The notes beneath the pieces are model-generated. The model saw only the letters and a program-made list of their open reading frames with translations. It ran no database searches and was not told where the DNA came from. Source: Ulota crispa (lineage: Eukaryota; Streptophyta; Bryopsida; Orthotrichales; Orthotrichaceae). Taken from it: a DNA stretch of 64,000 nucleotides. A program made the translations under genes and the position numbers. The DNA is taken from the NCBI GenBank assembly GCA_963920765.1, contig OY987244.1:622501-686500 (forward strand), read 5' to 3'. Shown in pieces: positions 25,501-37,427 of the stretch (its first letter is position 1; the number at the start of each line of letters is the position of its first letter).

Positions 25501-26452
25501 CACAGGAGTATAACACTAAACTACGCATAAAGGCAGCTATTTCAACAGGCATTTGGCTCACCAAAAATGGCTCTACCTATTGCGATATTGACAAACATAG
25601 GGGCCAAAATTTTGCAGGAAATTTTTAGGGCACGCTAGTCTGCTGTCAGCATGCTGTCATTATTGAGCACATTGTACATATCAATTGGTTTTATTGTCTT
25701 GATTATCTGACAGGCTTATTGTATATTTCTTGCAAACTTCTCAATTTTTGTGTTCTTACTAAATTCCTTTATCAGCTGCAAGAGGAGCGTGATGAGGTAT
25801 TTGCAAAGTTTGAGAGTAGCATCTATGATGTCCAACAAAAGTGTGGGCTCAAAAGCATGCTTCTGCAACGGAAGGTGCAAGTTCTAGGAGAGAAGCTTGA
25901 AAAGAAGGTCACATATTTGAACCATAACCATCTTTACGCATTCTCTCCGGTTTTAGAATGTTTAGAATGTTTCCGGTTGCTAAAATAATTGCAACATGGC
26001 CAGTGTGGAGAAGTTTGATTTTGATCAAATGCCCTAGAAACTAAGATAGAGTAATGTAATCTATTGACCTAATGCTAGTGTTTGGGACCAATATTGCAGG
26101 AAGCCCAACTTGGAGAGGCAGGAATAAAATTGGATCCAAATTCTGGCATAGATAGTGTTCTGGAAACGAAGAACAACCTGATCAAGTCTCTACGATATGA
26201 CCTTGGAAAAGTTACAAAGGTGATTCTTCAACCAGGGTACTTGTCAATGAACCTAACATACATATGTTTGTGCATCAGTTAATCACTTGTACTTCAGAAA
26301 CAACAAAATTGTTATTATAACTTGATCAAATTTTTGGGTGATAGGCACATAATGACGTTATCAAAGCATTTGAAGCAAAGATGGCAGAATATGGAATCCC
26401 ACTTGAAGAAATGGGTTTGCTACATTATATCTCCAATTCTATGATGCCATAG
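22525..26452 (+). CDS. DRC4: Dynein regulatory complex subunit 4 (GAS8/DRC4)
   Basis: This coiled-coil core subunit of the nexin-dynein regulatory complex cross-links axonemal doublets in motile flagella. Eleven exons (22525-22686, 23221-23340, 23558-23685, 23996-24074, 24264-24344, 24513-24692, 24831-24980, 25128-25232, 25776-25907, 26100-26219, 26345-26452) join in frame to about 454 residues, against about 478 in animals. Diagnostic blocks include the Lys/Gly-rich start [17 protein letters not shown], then [46 protein letters not shown] and YGIPLEEMG. The chain is almost wholly heptad-rich coiled coil. The last exon is read through to TAG at 26,450; the animal and algal tail after GIPL is longer, so either the tail is short here or a further exon is missed. 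Presence implies flagellate sperm. Confidence 0.93.
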
Positions 26453-28021
26453 GATAGTCTTTCTTTTAGACCTTTTGGAGCTCTAGAATGCGTTGCCTCA
26501 GGAAATGGAGTTATTTCAAATTGAACAATGAACTTTCTCACTGGATTGAAAATGGTGATCAAAATCATTACAAATACTCTTGACAAAATATTAATACGAA
26601 ACGATCTTATCCTGTAAATGCATGCAAATGTTTAGTAGCTGCAACTTTACATAGAGTTGATCCAGAGCATGCTGACGCAAGTTTCATTTCTACATTGTAA
26701 TAGGGTTTGTTTTGTTATCCTTTGATAAATCCCAGTTTTATCACGGTTAATCGGTTGTTCGATATGACAATCAAGGGAGTCAAGGGATTTCTATTGCATA
26801 CTACTTGGTTATAGGTTTCCAAATGCCACCTCGATCCCTTTTCCTAAATGTCTCATATCTTTTTGCCTTTTTGTGACTACTTTTTCTTAGTTTATATTGT
26901 TGTATTGGAGTGGCATCTTATGGGTTTTACTACATTGTCCGTTATTGTACGTGTTGCTGCTACGAGTACTCTGAAAGGACTTCATTGTTTCAAATTTTGC
27001 CTTCGCATATAGATGGGGCTTGGTGTCTATAGTAGAGACATGCTCAATTTCCTCATTCAAACATCAATTATTGACACCAACTCTGGAGTGTAACCAATGT
27101 TTGAGTGCACCAAAAAAGGAGCATACGGCCATACATTTCTTTAACAAAGATAGAACGGCGTACTCCGGAGTTAATATTATTGGGAGGGCGTTGTCTTTCC
27201 TCCACCTCAAAAGTTTTGGATAATTGCGATCTTTCGTGCAATTACATTTTTGTGAACACGAAACCCACATGTCAACTATTTATTCTCACTTGGACGATTT
27301 CTACACGAATGTCGATATATTCATATTTGTACAGTACATATCACATATGTGGTATAGTACATGAGTCCATGACACACCTGAACTTGTTAGGGTTCTTCCT
27401 TGCTATGCCTGCTATACCAACGGAAGAATGTAAATTAGGGAAATTAGTCATCATCGTTCAACATGCTTCAAATGTGCTCATTGATATGATATGGGCGTGA
27501 TGCAGCGACAATGAGTAGCGTAGAGGACGAAGACTTAAAACCCTACTAGTTCATGTCGGGAAAAAGTTAGGTTATAGCTCCCCCTAAACCTCCTCAGCAA
27601 GTATTACTTCATTGTTATTTCAGTAACTATTGCAGTACTGCCCGAGTGCCTGTCAATAATCAGCGTCAAATTTCACCGGACGGTTTGCATGGCCACATTG
27701 CTACCTCTTGAAAGTTACAAATAGTTTACGAAAACACACCTTAATTCTGTGCCTTTCGCTAGAGAGGCAAAAGTTGGGGGATTTGAATTGGATAGGAATG
27801 ATAAATGCATTAGATACAACGCAGTAACTTGGAAAAGAAATTGATACAACCACTTCTAAGCAGCGTATTTTGCGATGTTAAGGGCGGAGTCCAATTGATA
27901 ATGAGTAGGCATCAAATTGTCAGTGAAACTCCTTCACCGAGCTTCTCTTCGACACAAAAAATCAATTGGCTTTTGACATTTGAGAACCTGCAGGCGAGTC
28001 ACAAGTGCATGAAAGTTAGGG
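26453..28021. other. Intergenic spacer between DRC4 and the ANTH gene
   Basis: This covers the 3' flank of DRC4 and the 5' region of the ANTH-domain gene, which lies on the same strand. The frames at 27,105-27,500 and 27,829-28,101 show no recognised domain; the latter overlaps the first ANTH exon in another frame. No repeats were recognised. Confidence 0.4.
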
Positions 28022-31000
28022 ATGAGCAGCTCTCGGAGCTTCCGCAAGTTTATTGGTTCTATCAAGGATGGCACAAAAGTTGGCATCGCCACTCTCAATA
28101 GCGATTACAAGGTATGTCGAAACCTTTTGAGTGAACACTATTAATCTTCAGAACACATGATCATGATTTGTAGAATCTCCACTGCAGGGAATCAACCTTT
28201 CTCTTCATCTTCATCTAATGTGAAATGGTTTCTATCAATGATGTGTAGCCCAGCACTAGGTGAGGCCGCACATTCAACTTGGTCTATAAATTTAAATTTG
28301 CATAGTTGACAATACTGGCAATGTGCTCAACCCTTAAACATCACAAGTGACCTCTCGCGCCACAGTTTTAGTCCATTTGAGGATCCTGTGACGTTCACGG
28401 GTAGAACTCTTTGTTCTCTGACGCCACCCGCAACTTGCCTAGTCAGCTTTAATATAGTGCATTATTGTCATGGCATGTGTTTGGAGTGAACAAGGAGCCT
28501 AAATCACTTAAATTATGTACATAATGTATGCCTTCATTAAAATAAAAGGATTGCAGGACCTTGACATTGCAATAGTGAAAGCAACCAGTCATGTGGAGTG
28601 CCCACCAAAAGAGAAGCATGTAAAAGGTTAGCAACTGCTTTTCGCGCAAACAATCCATGATAATAGATAAGCATATTTTGCTGAAGATGGTGACTTCTCA
28701 CTTCCGTCCTTATGATCTCTTTGATTTTTTCCCTGTTATTAAGGAGTGACAAGGTTTTAGGTTTCGCTGATGTTAGAGAAGTACATGATAATGGATAATG
28801 AACTCTGGCAGCAATCTTTTTGGCAACATCACCTCCAAAGCCGCGTGCAGATGTGGCGTATTGCATCCATGCCCTAGCAAAGCGAATTGCTAAAACTCAC
28901 ACCTGGACGGTACATTCTCCCCTTTCGATCAAAAAAATATTTGACCGGCCAAGTATGTAGACACGAAAGGGATCCTCCTGATCTCTGGAACTGAATAAGT
29001 GTTCTATTGAGTGAATTTCGGTTGAGGGTCTCATCTCATGAGTGCACGTTTTCTGTCTAAGAAACATTCGGAATAAGTTCCTGTGGAGTTGCCATGTATT
29101 AAAGCTTATGAGGTCAAGCTATTAACAATGAGATTGATGATGTATAGCGTTTCAAGAAACAGCGAATTCGCTGAGCAAATAGCAATTTACCAGAATAATC
29201 GTGATTATGATTTCGTACATATTTCTCCTCGCACAGGTAGCTTTGAAGTCCATGATGGTGATTCACAGAATATTGAGGGAAGAAGAACTCACTTTCCGCG
29301 ATGAACTTCTCAATTATGCATGTAATCGAGGGCAAGTCCTAAACCTCTCCAATTTCAAGGATGACTCAAATCCCAGCGGTAAGTGATGCTTGCAACTGGA
29401 CATTTTCCATGTAGTAAAATATGAAAATGAGATAAAGTTTCATGCCACAATGTTTTTTGTAATACCGAATAACAATAATAACACATTAAATCTGAACTTG
29501 TGCAGCGTGGGATTATTCAGCATGGGTGCGCACATATGCTCTTTACCTCGAAGAGAGGCTTGAACGTTGTCGTGTTTTGAAGTATGACATTGAAGCTGAG
29601 CGCATTGCGGTAAGCTTCTGTCTTCTCATGCGGATGGTTTCAACGACATATTTGTAATATTGTAGTTGATAACCTAATATCAGAGGAAGTGCAAGACCTT
29701 TTGCACATTTTGAATTTCTGTGAATTTTTGAAATCATTGGTCTTATTCTGCAAGTTCCGTTCAAACGTCTCTGTCAACTACTCAAATCCAAATAGATAGT
29801 CTTGCGCATTTTTTGAGAGGAGTCGAAGAGGTGGTCAAGAGTCTTAGGTGCTCTTCTTTTGTGGTCCTGGTAACATATCCCATGCATATCTTTCTTAGTT
29901 GGTGTTGTGACGAAAGGTACGTAGCAGAACCATAGCCGGACAAGGGAGCTCAACACCGAGGAACTATTGGAGCAACTACCCGCTTTGCAACAGCTGCTTC
30001 ACCGATTAACGAGTTGCCAGGTACAGTTTCGACTTCCCTAATAGATTTAGTCTTTGAAATGCAGTTTTGGCAGCCACTACTGTGATGAATCCGTTAAAAA
30101 GGCATCGGTTCCTCATCGGTGTACCCGATTAATAGAGCTTTTTAAAGTGTTTCTTATTCAGTTGATTAATCTGCACCTATTGAGGTATTCTTTTGCGAAT
30201 GAGACCTACGGCACTTGCTGATTACAAGAATAGGGATTATCAATCTACAATATGTCCAACCAAGCTCTCTCTTACACGAGCAGATGAACTTGATACATGT
30301 TATTGCAGCCCGAGGGAGCAGCCATCGCGAATTACGTCATCCAATCAGCCCTGAGCTTGGTAGGCACGATATCTAGATGAGCCAATAATGCATTGCAGTC
30401 TTCAGCTGTTGGTGAATGTTCCCTCCTATTCATATCAATATGTAGGCCTATTTTGCGTACATGTACAAGAGATACCCGCAAATTATCAATTGTATAATGC
30501 ATTAGGATTCTGATAAAGATTTGATATTCAATATGACTTAATATGACTTCTTTGTTTACAGTGTCTGAAGGAGAGCTTCAAGCTTTACCGTGCAATTAAC
30601 GATGGCATCATCAATCTGGTAGACAAGGTACATGGAGTTTTTTTAATGGGGGTTTTGTGTAGTCATACACAAATCATCATGCATACAGCTTGTCTCTGAG
30701 CATTGTCTACGGTTGAATGCATGATCCTGCATTTTCTATAGTATTTTCTAACTCGCAGATATTGTGTCCACAAGTGTAACTAACAAGAAATTGTGGTGCG
30801 AAAAGCATGTGAATTGCTCTGACCTAAGACTATTTTGGGCATTTAGTACAGACATGTCCATGCTTGCATGTGTTTTTGCTATACCTTCGCCGTCTTATAG
30901 TCTCCTATTGCTTTGTTCTGGCGTGATTACATTAAAAAAAGTTTGGAAATCTCATGTTCCTTGCAGTTTACAAATCACTTTCTTGCGGTTGGGTTTGCAG

Positions 31001-33904
31001 TTTTTTGAGATGACCCGTCCCACTGCAGTGAAAGCTTTGGACATCTACAAAAGAGCTCTGCTTCAGGTTTTTGTCAGAAAATTAATAAGTCTGACAAAAG
31101 TTGTGCTATGTAACATCTTGTTCTCTGTGGTAGTGTCTCTAGTAGGAACGAAGCCTACAACTAAGTGCACAGCATAGGCAGCACTTCTTGGAAATTGAAG
31201 GCCAGTTTTTTTTAGTGTACTTGAGAAAATTCTGACCAGATCTACCTAGCGCATGATTTACTCAGTACTTGAATCATGTGATCAACACTTGTCGATAAGT
31301 TAGTACTTTAGGCGGCTTAGTTTGTGCAAATCCACTGCTTCATCATGAAGTAAGATGAAGTACGATGTCCATTCCAGTTCAAATTATCAATTGCAATGAG
31401 GGTGCCCAGTTTGTGGTGATTGTCTTCAATTAACAGCTCCCAATTATTCAACGTTGTGCACTGTTTACTAGCTCACATTAAGTACAGTAATCATTATGAT
31501 ATTATATTCATCTGACTGATTTGTTGGGGTCGCACATATAGCCGCTTTGGAAGTCGATGAAGCAAACAAGAGTGCTTACTGTAGCTAACCTGATCAAAGT
31601 TTTGCAGGGTGCAAGGCTAGTGGAGTTTTATGAGATGTGCCAAGGCTTGGACTTTGCACGTAATTTTCAGTTTCCCATTCTGGAGCAGGTTTGTTTTGCT
31701 TCAAGTATTCAAATTTGCTGGTGTTGTTGAAGAGTCCATAAATCTATCTCATTGAAATTTTGATATGTGAAAGCTACAAATATCAGGATCAATTTGGTTC
31801 TTTATGAAAGTCCATGTCGGAGCTCACGGATCTCTAAAAAATTGTTTTGCAGTCCCCAAACTCATTTTTATACACCATGGAAGTCTATGTGCGGGATGCG
31901 CCACGCAAAAAAGAGGTAAGACTTTGTACAACTTTTATTTGAAATATTCCTTCTTACTGAATCAAACATTCATCCATAATTATCTATGTTAAAATTTCTC
32001 AACACACAAGAGGCAAGTGGAACAAGTCAGCCATTAATCTTCTTTTTCATCGTCTACCAGAAAGTCCTAGGTTCATGCACCAAAGGTACTTGCTCATCCG
32101 CTCAAATCTGCAAGATTAGCTAAGAACCAATGCAAGACCTAAATAAAGAAGAAATTAACTCTGTAAGAGTTAACCCAGATGAAACTAATAATTGTTGTGG
32201 ACCCAAACTTAATCTGGTGCCATCCCTCCCTGACAGGAGTACAACGAACGTCATCCTAAGGTTTTGGGCGCAGTAAGTCCTCGAGCAAGTTTCACAGGCT
32301 TTGACGGGGGAATAGCTTCTGCTCAACCGATGCCTGACGAGTTCTTTGTTCCACCTCGATTGGCAGCTCAGGACATAATGGCAAGTTCCATCAGATGAAC
32401 TTCAGTTCCATTTTCAGTGACCGCAAAAAGGAAACAATCTATCATTTATCATGGCATTGATCGTTGTAAGCATCCTCTGTCTTTAACTTCAGATGCAATT
32501 CGAGAGTCTTATCTGGAACTTCTAACGCACTGAAATTGCCGTAATGGGTGAGCAATGAGCAGGAATGGAATGAAGGCTTGCAAACTGAAAGAGATTCTTT
32601 CAAATTGGGGCTTTACGCACCAGGTAATAAATCTTATTCAAATTTGGAATTGTTTAAAAGAATCATTCAGTCTTGGGGTCCAAACTTCAAATTTAAGCTT
32701 CCAATATTCGAGTAAAGAGTGGTCGATTATGCTGTAGGTATTTGTGGGTCGACAAAAAATAGAACCAAAATGAAATTTTAAGAGGCTTTAGTACTTATTA
32801 GTAGCTGAACTTGAACAGAAATTGTGTTACTAATCATTATTCTCTCTTGGAGGATCTAAGATATATTGCTTGTAGAGGTGCTTACATCTCCATATCACTA
32901 TTTTTGTGCTTGTGCAAACAGGTGGAGAGATGGTACAGCAAGCCACAGGTTGGGAGCTTGCTCTAGTTCCCAAAGCAAGTCGTGCTGGAAGTGCATCTCC
33001 ACCCACAAAAAGGGTATGTCAGCCTCATTTAGTGATGATCAACCCTTTTTTGAGACTTAATAATAGCATCTGATTAGATGATTTCACTTACAGTAAACAT
33101 AACGTGATATTCATTAATTTGGAAAAAATGGTACATTTTGGGACTTTTCAGGAAGTGAGTCAGGAAGTTTGAGGTGATCACCTCAAACCGACACGTGCCC
33201 TCACGTGAGAGGAGGGATTTGTGAGGGAAAAATTCTTAGTGGCTCAGATTGTATCTGATACCTTCGAATCTGGTTTTAAAGTAACTTTTTGGGTTTGCGG
33301 GGAAAACAAAGTGGGACCCCTGGTTTTCCCAAATTAACGAATACCGCGTTGCATACTCGATTAAACTCTATCTCAGACTTGCTCGAGTGCCGACTGCGTT
33401 AATTCGGTGCCAATAATTATTAATACGTGTTTTTAGCTGTCAAAGAAATCCTGCCTTTGAGAAGGGAATGATGAGCAATAGATTTTCAGCTAAGTTAATT
33501 TGTAATGCAGTGCTATCGTATGGAAACTACTTATTTTTCTAATCATGTGCAAGCAGGATTCTGGTTTTGATAAACAACTCTTAAACAATTTGTATGACGA
33601 CGCAACACAGAGAAGATATCTACCACCGGCGGTCCTAAGTGGAGCCAATGGTACTGCGATGCCCACAAACCCCTTTGACGACCTATTCGGTGGGCCGCCT
33701 TTGCCAGTCTCGATGGCCATGATGCAACAGCAACAAGCCTTCGCTCTGCCGAGACAGCATCGACTGTCGAGGATGTCCGGCAGTCGCTCCTCTGGAAACC
33801 CGTTCGAGGCGCCTGGAAGCCCCCCGTGGTCTTCGCCTTCATCACCTCTCCCACCACAGGAGAACTTTCAGAACAATCGCTTCGGAGACCCCAACCTCCG
33901 CTGA
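28022..33904 (+). CDS. ANTH-domain clathrin assembly protein (AP180/CALM-like)
   Basis: Such proteins bind PI(4,5)P2 and clathrin/AP-2 to build endocytic vesicles. Fifteen exons (28022-28111, 28557-28626, 28812-28909, 29237-29378, 29506-29609, 29928-30020, 30309-30359, 30562-30627, 31001-31066, 31608-31688, 31853-31915, 32237-32380, 32563-32623, 32922-33013, 33557-33904) join to 522 residues. The ANTH domain spans about residues 7-290: [12 protein letters not shown], the lipid-binding K(x)9KxKH signature in exon 2, [55 protein letters not shown] and ARNFQFP. The tail has TGWELALVP, two NPF motifs ([16 protein letters not shown]) and a DLF, typical adaptor/EH-binding motifs. Start is [10 protein letters not shown]; no closer in-frame ATG exists. 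Exon 12 needs a GC donor (ATG|GCAAGT), or else ends early at GCA|GTAAGT. Exon 6, 13 and 12 borders are the least certain. Confidence 0.9.
33168..33187. repeat. Perfect 20-bp palindrome in an intron
   Basis: TTTGAGGTGATCACCTCAAA is its own reverse complement. It lies in the last intron of the ANTH gene, a few bases before two CACGTG-like words (ACACGTGCC, TCACGTGAG). It could be chance, a protein-binding site, or a remnant of an inserted element. Confidence 0.6.
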
Positions 33905-34797
33905 TGTTTAAGTTATCCGAGCTTTCCAATGTAAGTTAGGCTTGTCACTCTTGGGGAAGTCAGTGCTTCGATCATTTGATGAGAAGGAGCTAGCGAACAC
34001 CTCTTGTCCGTAGTGAGTCAAGTCCCCAAGTAAGTACCCCGTCAACAGTAGCGCAGCTAACAATTTGGGATTTGAATACTGTCAGAGTGTCAGGTGCTTT
34101 GAGGGCTTAAGTTAGATTGGCATTGTACGTGACTGTCTGCAGCAGCAGTCCGCACTCCATCGTGAAGGAGCTGGGGGGGGGGGGCATACCAATGTACTGG
34201 AAGTACCGGCATTTAGTTACAAGTTAGCCAAAAACTGTAGGAGAATTTTGAATGATATGAAAATGTTTAGTGCAAGGGTTTGAATGAAAAATTAAGATTT
34301 TTGGAATTAGATTGGATAGAAAAATCAAATGTCAACTTTAGGGCCGACTGCTCTTAAAGTATGTAGGAAAATTATTGATGAAAATGTCTATTTTTTGGCG
34401 GGCATCAAATATATACTTCTTAGGAAATTTTTCTTGTCATATACATAGTATTCTATTGTGGAAACTATCCTTCCTTTGTTGTGACTCATAGGCACAGTTG
34501 GCTTGCAGTGGTGACATTGTTAGCACTTACTTTGCACTTACTAGCTAGTTGAGGTTTTCCTGCCAAGGGGGGCCATTTATTGTGGTTAGATCATCTGAGC
34601 TCCAGATTGTTGAAGTTGAAGGATAGGCATGAAGACTCCAAAGTCTTGACTTTGGGATCTTGTTGCAACACCGTCACTAGTCTCGTTGTTGGGTTTTGTT
34701 GTTATGAACTCTTAAGTTTTTTTCTTCTTGTGCTGCATCACTCTCCTTGTTGTTGGATTTTTTGCTTGGTTCCCTTCTCATGTGTGTTTGAGGCTAA
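33905..34797. other. 3' flank of the ANTH gene
   Basis: This is a probable 3' UTR followed by spacer. A run of about 11 G lies at 34,171-34,183. The 90-codon frame at 34,580-34,852 is not recognised and runs into the MITE. Confidence 0.4.
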
Positions 34798-34920
34798 GGG
34801 TATGTTCACACTTGGTGTTAAGAGGGGTGTTAGCAGTATGAATGTAGTCTAAAGGTGCATCCAAATGCATCTAATTTTCCTCTGCTAATACCCCTCCTAA
34901 CGCCAAGTGTGAACATACTC
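34798..34920. mobile_element. Tourist-like (PIF/Harbinger) MITE, 123 bp
   Basis: The left arm GGGTATGTTCACACTTGG is the near-perfect inverted match of the right arm CCAAGTGTGAACATACTC. Pairing continues inward to about 40 bp per arm through AGAGGGGTGTTAGCAG. TAA flanks both sides (34,795-34,797 and 34,921-34,923), the duplication expected for PIF/Harbinger-type elements. A CTAAG duplication could also be read, so the superfamily is inferred. Non-coding. Confidence 0.78.
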
Positions 34921-34923
34921 TAA

Positions 34924-35320
34924 GCCACTAAGCATTTCATACAAGCCTTGCATTGTGTTGTGCAATACTACAATTGTGCGTGCACTTGTTTGGTGCGAAT
35001 TGATTGGAGGTGTGCGTGCCCTCTGTTGGCGTCAATTTGGTTGGAGGTGTGATACTTACTTCCCACTTTTAAGAAACTAGCATAATGAAAATGAAAAAAA
35101 TCGGCAAACTACTTGCTGAAATTTACAAATGTAGGATTTAACCGAGACAAATTTGACACTTTCGGCTGACTATTGGATAAAAATGAAAAAAATCAAACTT
35201 ACTTGTCCAAGCATGGAAATGGTTTGTTTAGAAAATAAAAGTTTCCCAAAAGCTAGGGCATACACATGCAGTTCAAATATGAGGTAGCAATGAATGGAAA
35301 TGTTGGAATGCTGGATTGAT
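34924..35320. other. Spacer
   Basis: About 400 bp of AT-rich sequence with no recognised feature apart from a weak direct repeat (TTGGAGGTGTG near 35,005 and 35,041). Confidence 0.35.
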
Positions 35321-35323
35321 GTG

Positions 35324-35874
35324 TTAAGGTAGGAGGCTCATGAATGGAGCATCTAAAGGCTGAAATTGAATTTTGGAGAGGTGAAACTTCTTGATATATT
35401 TTTCAGTGAATTTTTCTTGAAAGACAAGAGGAATTGGCATCTAATCTAAGTTGCTTCATATTTTTTGGAGCTTTGCAGAATTAGTTATAGAATTTTGAAG
35501 TTGAAATGGCATATGCCTCTAAAATGGTGTACCTCCTTAACCCCTGAAGGGCCCTTGGGCTACGGTACCAAATACATTCGCAATCAATATTCAAAAGTTT
35601 GAATCAGCTAGAAATTAAGTGATACAACCATACATATTGAAGGGTTGTATGATGGTGGGTGCATAAAAAAAAATTGGAAAGCCCTCAAAGCAGCTCAAAT
35701 ACGTCTGTACATACGGCCATACGTACGGCCGCAAAGGGCTTTTGTGACGTTTAGGGGTTAATTGTGCCTATACATTGTTGAAAGGTTGTGAAAAACAACA
35801 TGTACGAAAAAAATACATTTGAGGAGGTGCACCATTTTAGAGCCTCCACACTTTTAGAACCTCCTATCTTAATG
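35324..35874. repeat. Imperfect foldback element enclosing a TTAA element
   Basis: TTAAGGTAGGAGGCTC at the left is the imperfect inverse of GAACCTCCTATCTTAA at the right. Closer in, CTCTAAAATGGTGTACCTCC (35,511-35,536) pairs with GGAGGTGCACCATTTTAGAG (35,823-35,842). The 217-bp TTAA element lies between the inner arms, so this looks like an older foldback that received a later insertion. The outer arms are only moderately similar. Confidence 0.5.
35541..35757. mobile_element. TTAA-flanked element, copy D (217 bp)
   Basis: The element starts CCCCTGAAGGGCCC and ends TTTAGGGG, with exact TTAA outside both ends (35,537-35,540 and 35,758-35,761). The terminal match is limited to about 8-10 bp plus a displaced AAGGGC. 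A palindromic segment with CATACGGCCATACGTACGGCC lies near the right end. It is assigned to the same piggyBac-like group with lower confidence than copies A, E and I. Confidence 0.55.
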
Positions 35875-35880
35875 CCTTAG

Positions 35881-37427
35881 TGGAGGTAAGCTTAGTCAAT
35901 GCTCTCTCAAGTGCAAGTCTGTTATCATGTTCAAGGGCTAATCAATAATCATACATTCATGACGAGATCCTTGACTATGTCATAACTCTTGTTTTAGTTT
36001 TATTTTTAGGAAAAACTATTGTGTCAAGAACTCCAAATGATGTTCTAGGTTCACATTATATGGATTTAGTAGTTGAGATTGATTACTATAAGAATCTCTT
36101 CCATGAACTAATGACAACTTCAACAAAGTAGTTCTTGGTTCCAATTTTTTTCAACTGTGTTTTAAGCATTGGGTGATCATAAATTTTGTGAGGCATGTAG
36201 TCAACTCCATACTTTACAATAAATTCAAATTACACAAGAAATATGTTGTGGAAGATATTATTTTAGGTGACCAAAAAAAAATTGACACTTTAAACAAGCT
36301 TCATTAACCCTACTTTTTACTGTTATGATTTAATGAAGTATGCCCTTCCAAAGTCTGAAATTTTTGAACGGATAGACATAAATTACGTGAAAAAATTGAT
36401 CCTACGGTTAAATTGTTGAAAAACTTTCCGACATTTGATCCACTAATTATTTAATTGAGAGAAGTTTATTTTAATCCGTTTGAGCATGTAAATACAAAGG
36501 AAATTGAGGTGTTAAAAATGTTGACAAACAAGGTAGTCTACTATCAACATGGGATTCCTTGTAATTTCAACTTTGAAAATTAGGAGTCTATTATCAATTT
36601 TGAAAATTGGCAAAACGTTATTAAAACATTGGATAAGTGTGAAACAGCTTCTAATTCACCAATTTAAATTACAAACTTAACACTGGTATTCACATGTTTC
36701 ATTCCCCTATAGAAATAGTAGAAGATTTACTAAGTTTAGCCTCGTTTGTGAACACTATATCAGGCTACTTACCGAAAGTAGGTACAAAAGTATTTGAAAC
36801 TCAATTCGGGGAACAACTAAACTTGATTTCTTATCTTAAAATCGCTGACATCGATATTCCCTATTAAGTACATTTTATGAGACAATTACTCTAAGTACTT
36901 ACAAAAAAGCATGAATCTATGAACGTGCATTGAACAGTTGTCATTTTACACTTGCAAACTAATCAAGAACGAATCTACAAGGTATCAATACACCCATGTT
37001 CACATAAACCGAGGATAAATGCTGATCATGCACAGAAAGCGCTGCTCCCAGGCAGGCAGGCTGGCAGGCACCTACCAGTGATCCAAAATGTACTTTTCCT
37101 GGTTAGCTCAGGTGGCTAAAAACACTGTTAAATGTGCTGAAAACTCAAATTTAACGCTGATATTTGCAGTTTTTGAAGCCTTGAAAAAACTGGTAGAGGT
37201 TTTGCTAAATCTAGCGAAATCTGAGAGCTCGGGCCGCTACAACTAATTAGCGTAAAGTTTACTCAATTCAACGGGTTCTAACTTTGGAACAGAAGTAATT
37301 CAGCTGAAGAACAAATACTCTCCATTTACACATGTATGATACTCACCTGCAAGAATGTTATAAGTAAGTATCCTTCTTGCCTCAGGGTCTAAGATCTAGG
37401 GTGTGTAAGAAGGGACGTGGAACTTGA
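35881..37427. other. AT-rich spacer and 3' flank of the ENT gene
   Basis: No frame of note. A GGCAG-rich microsatellite-like patch lies near 37,052-37,070. The last ~300 bp are probably 3' UTR of the minus-strand transporter. Confidence 0.4.
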
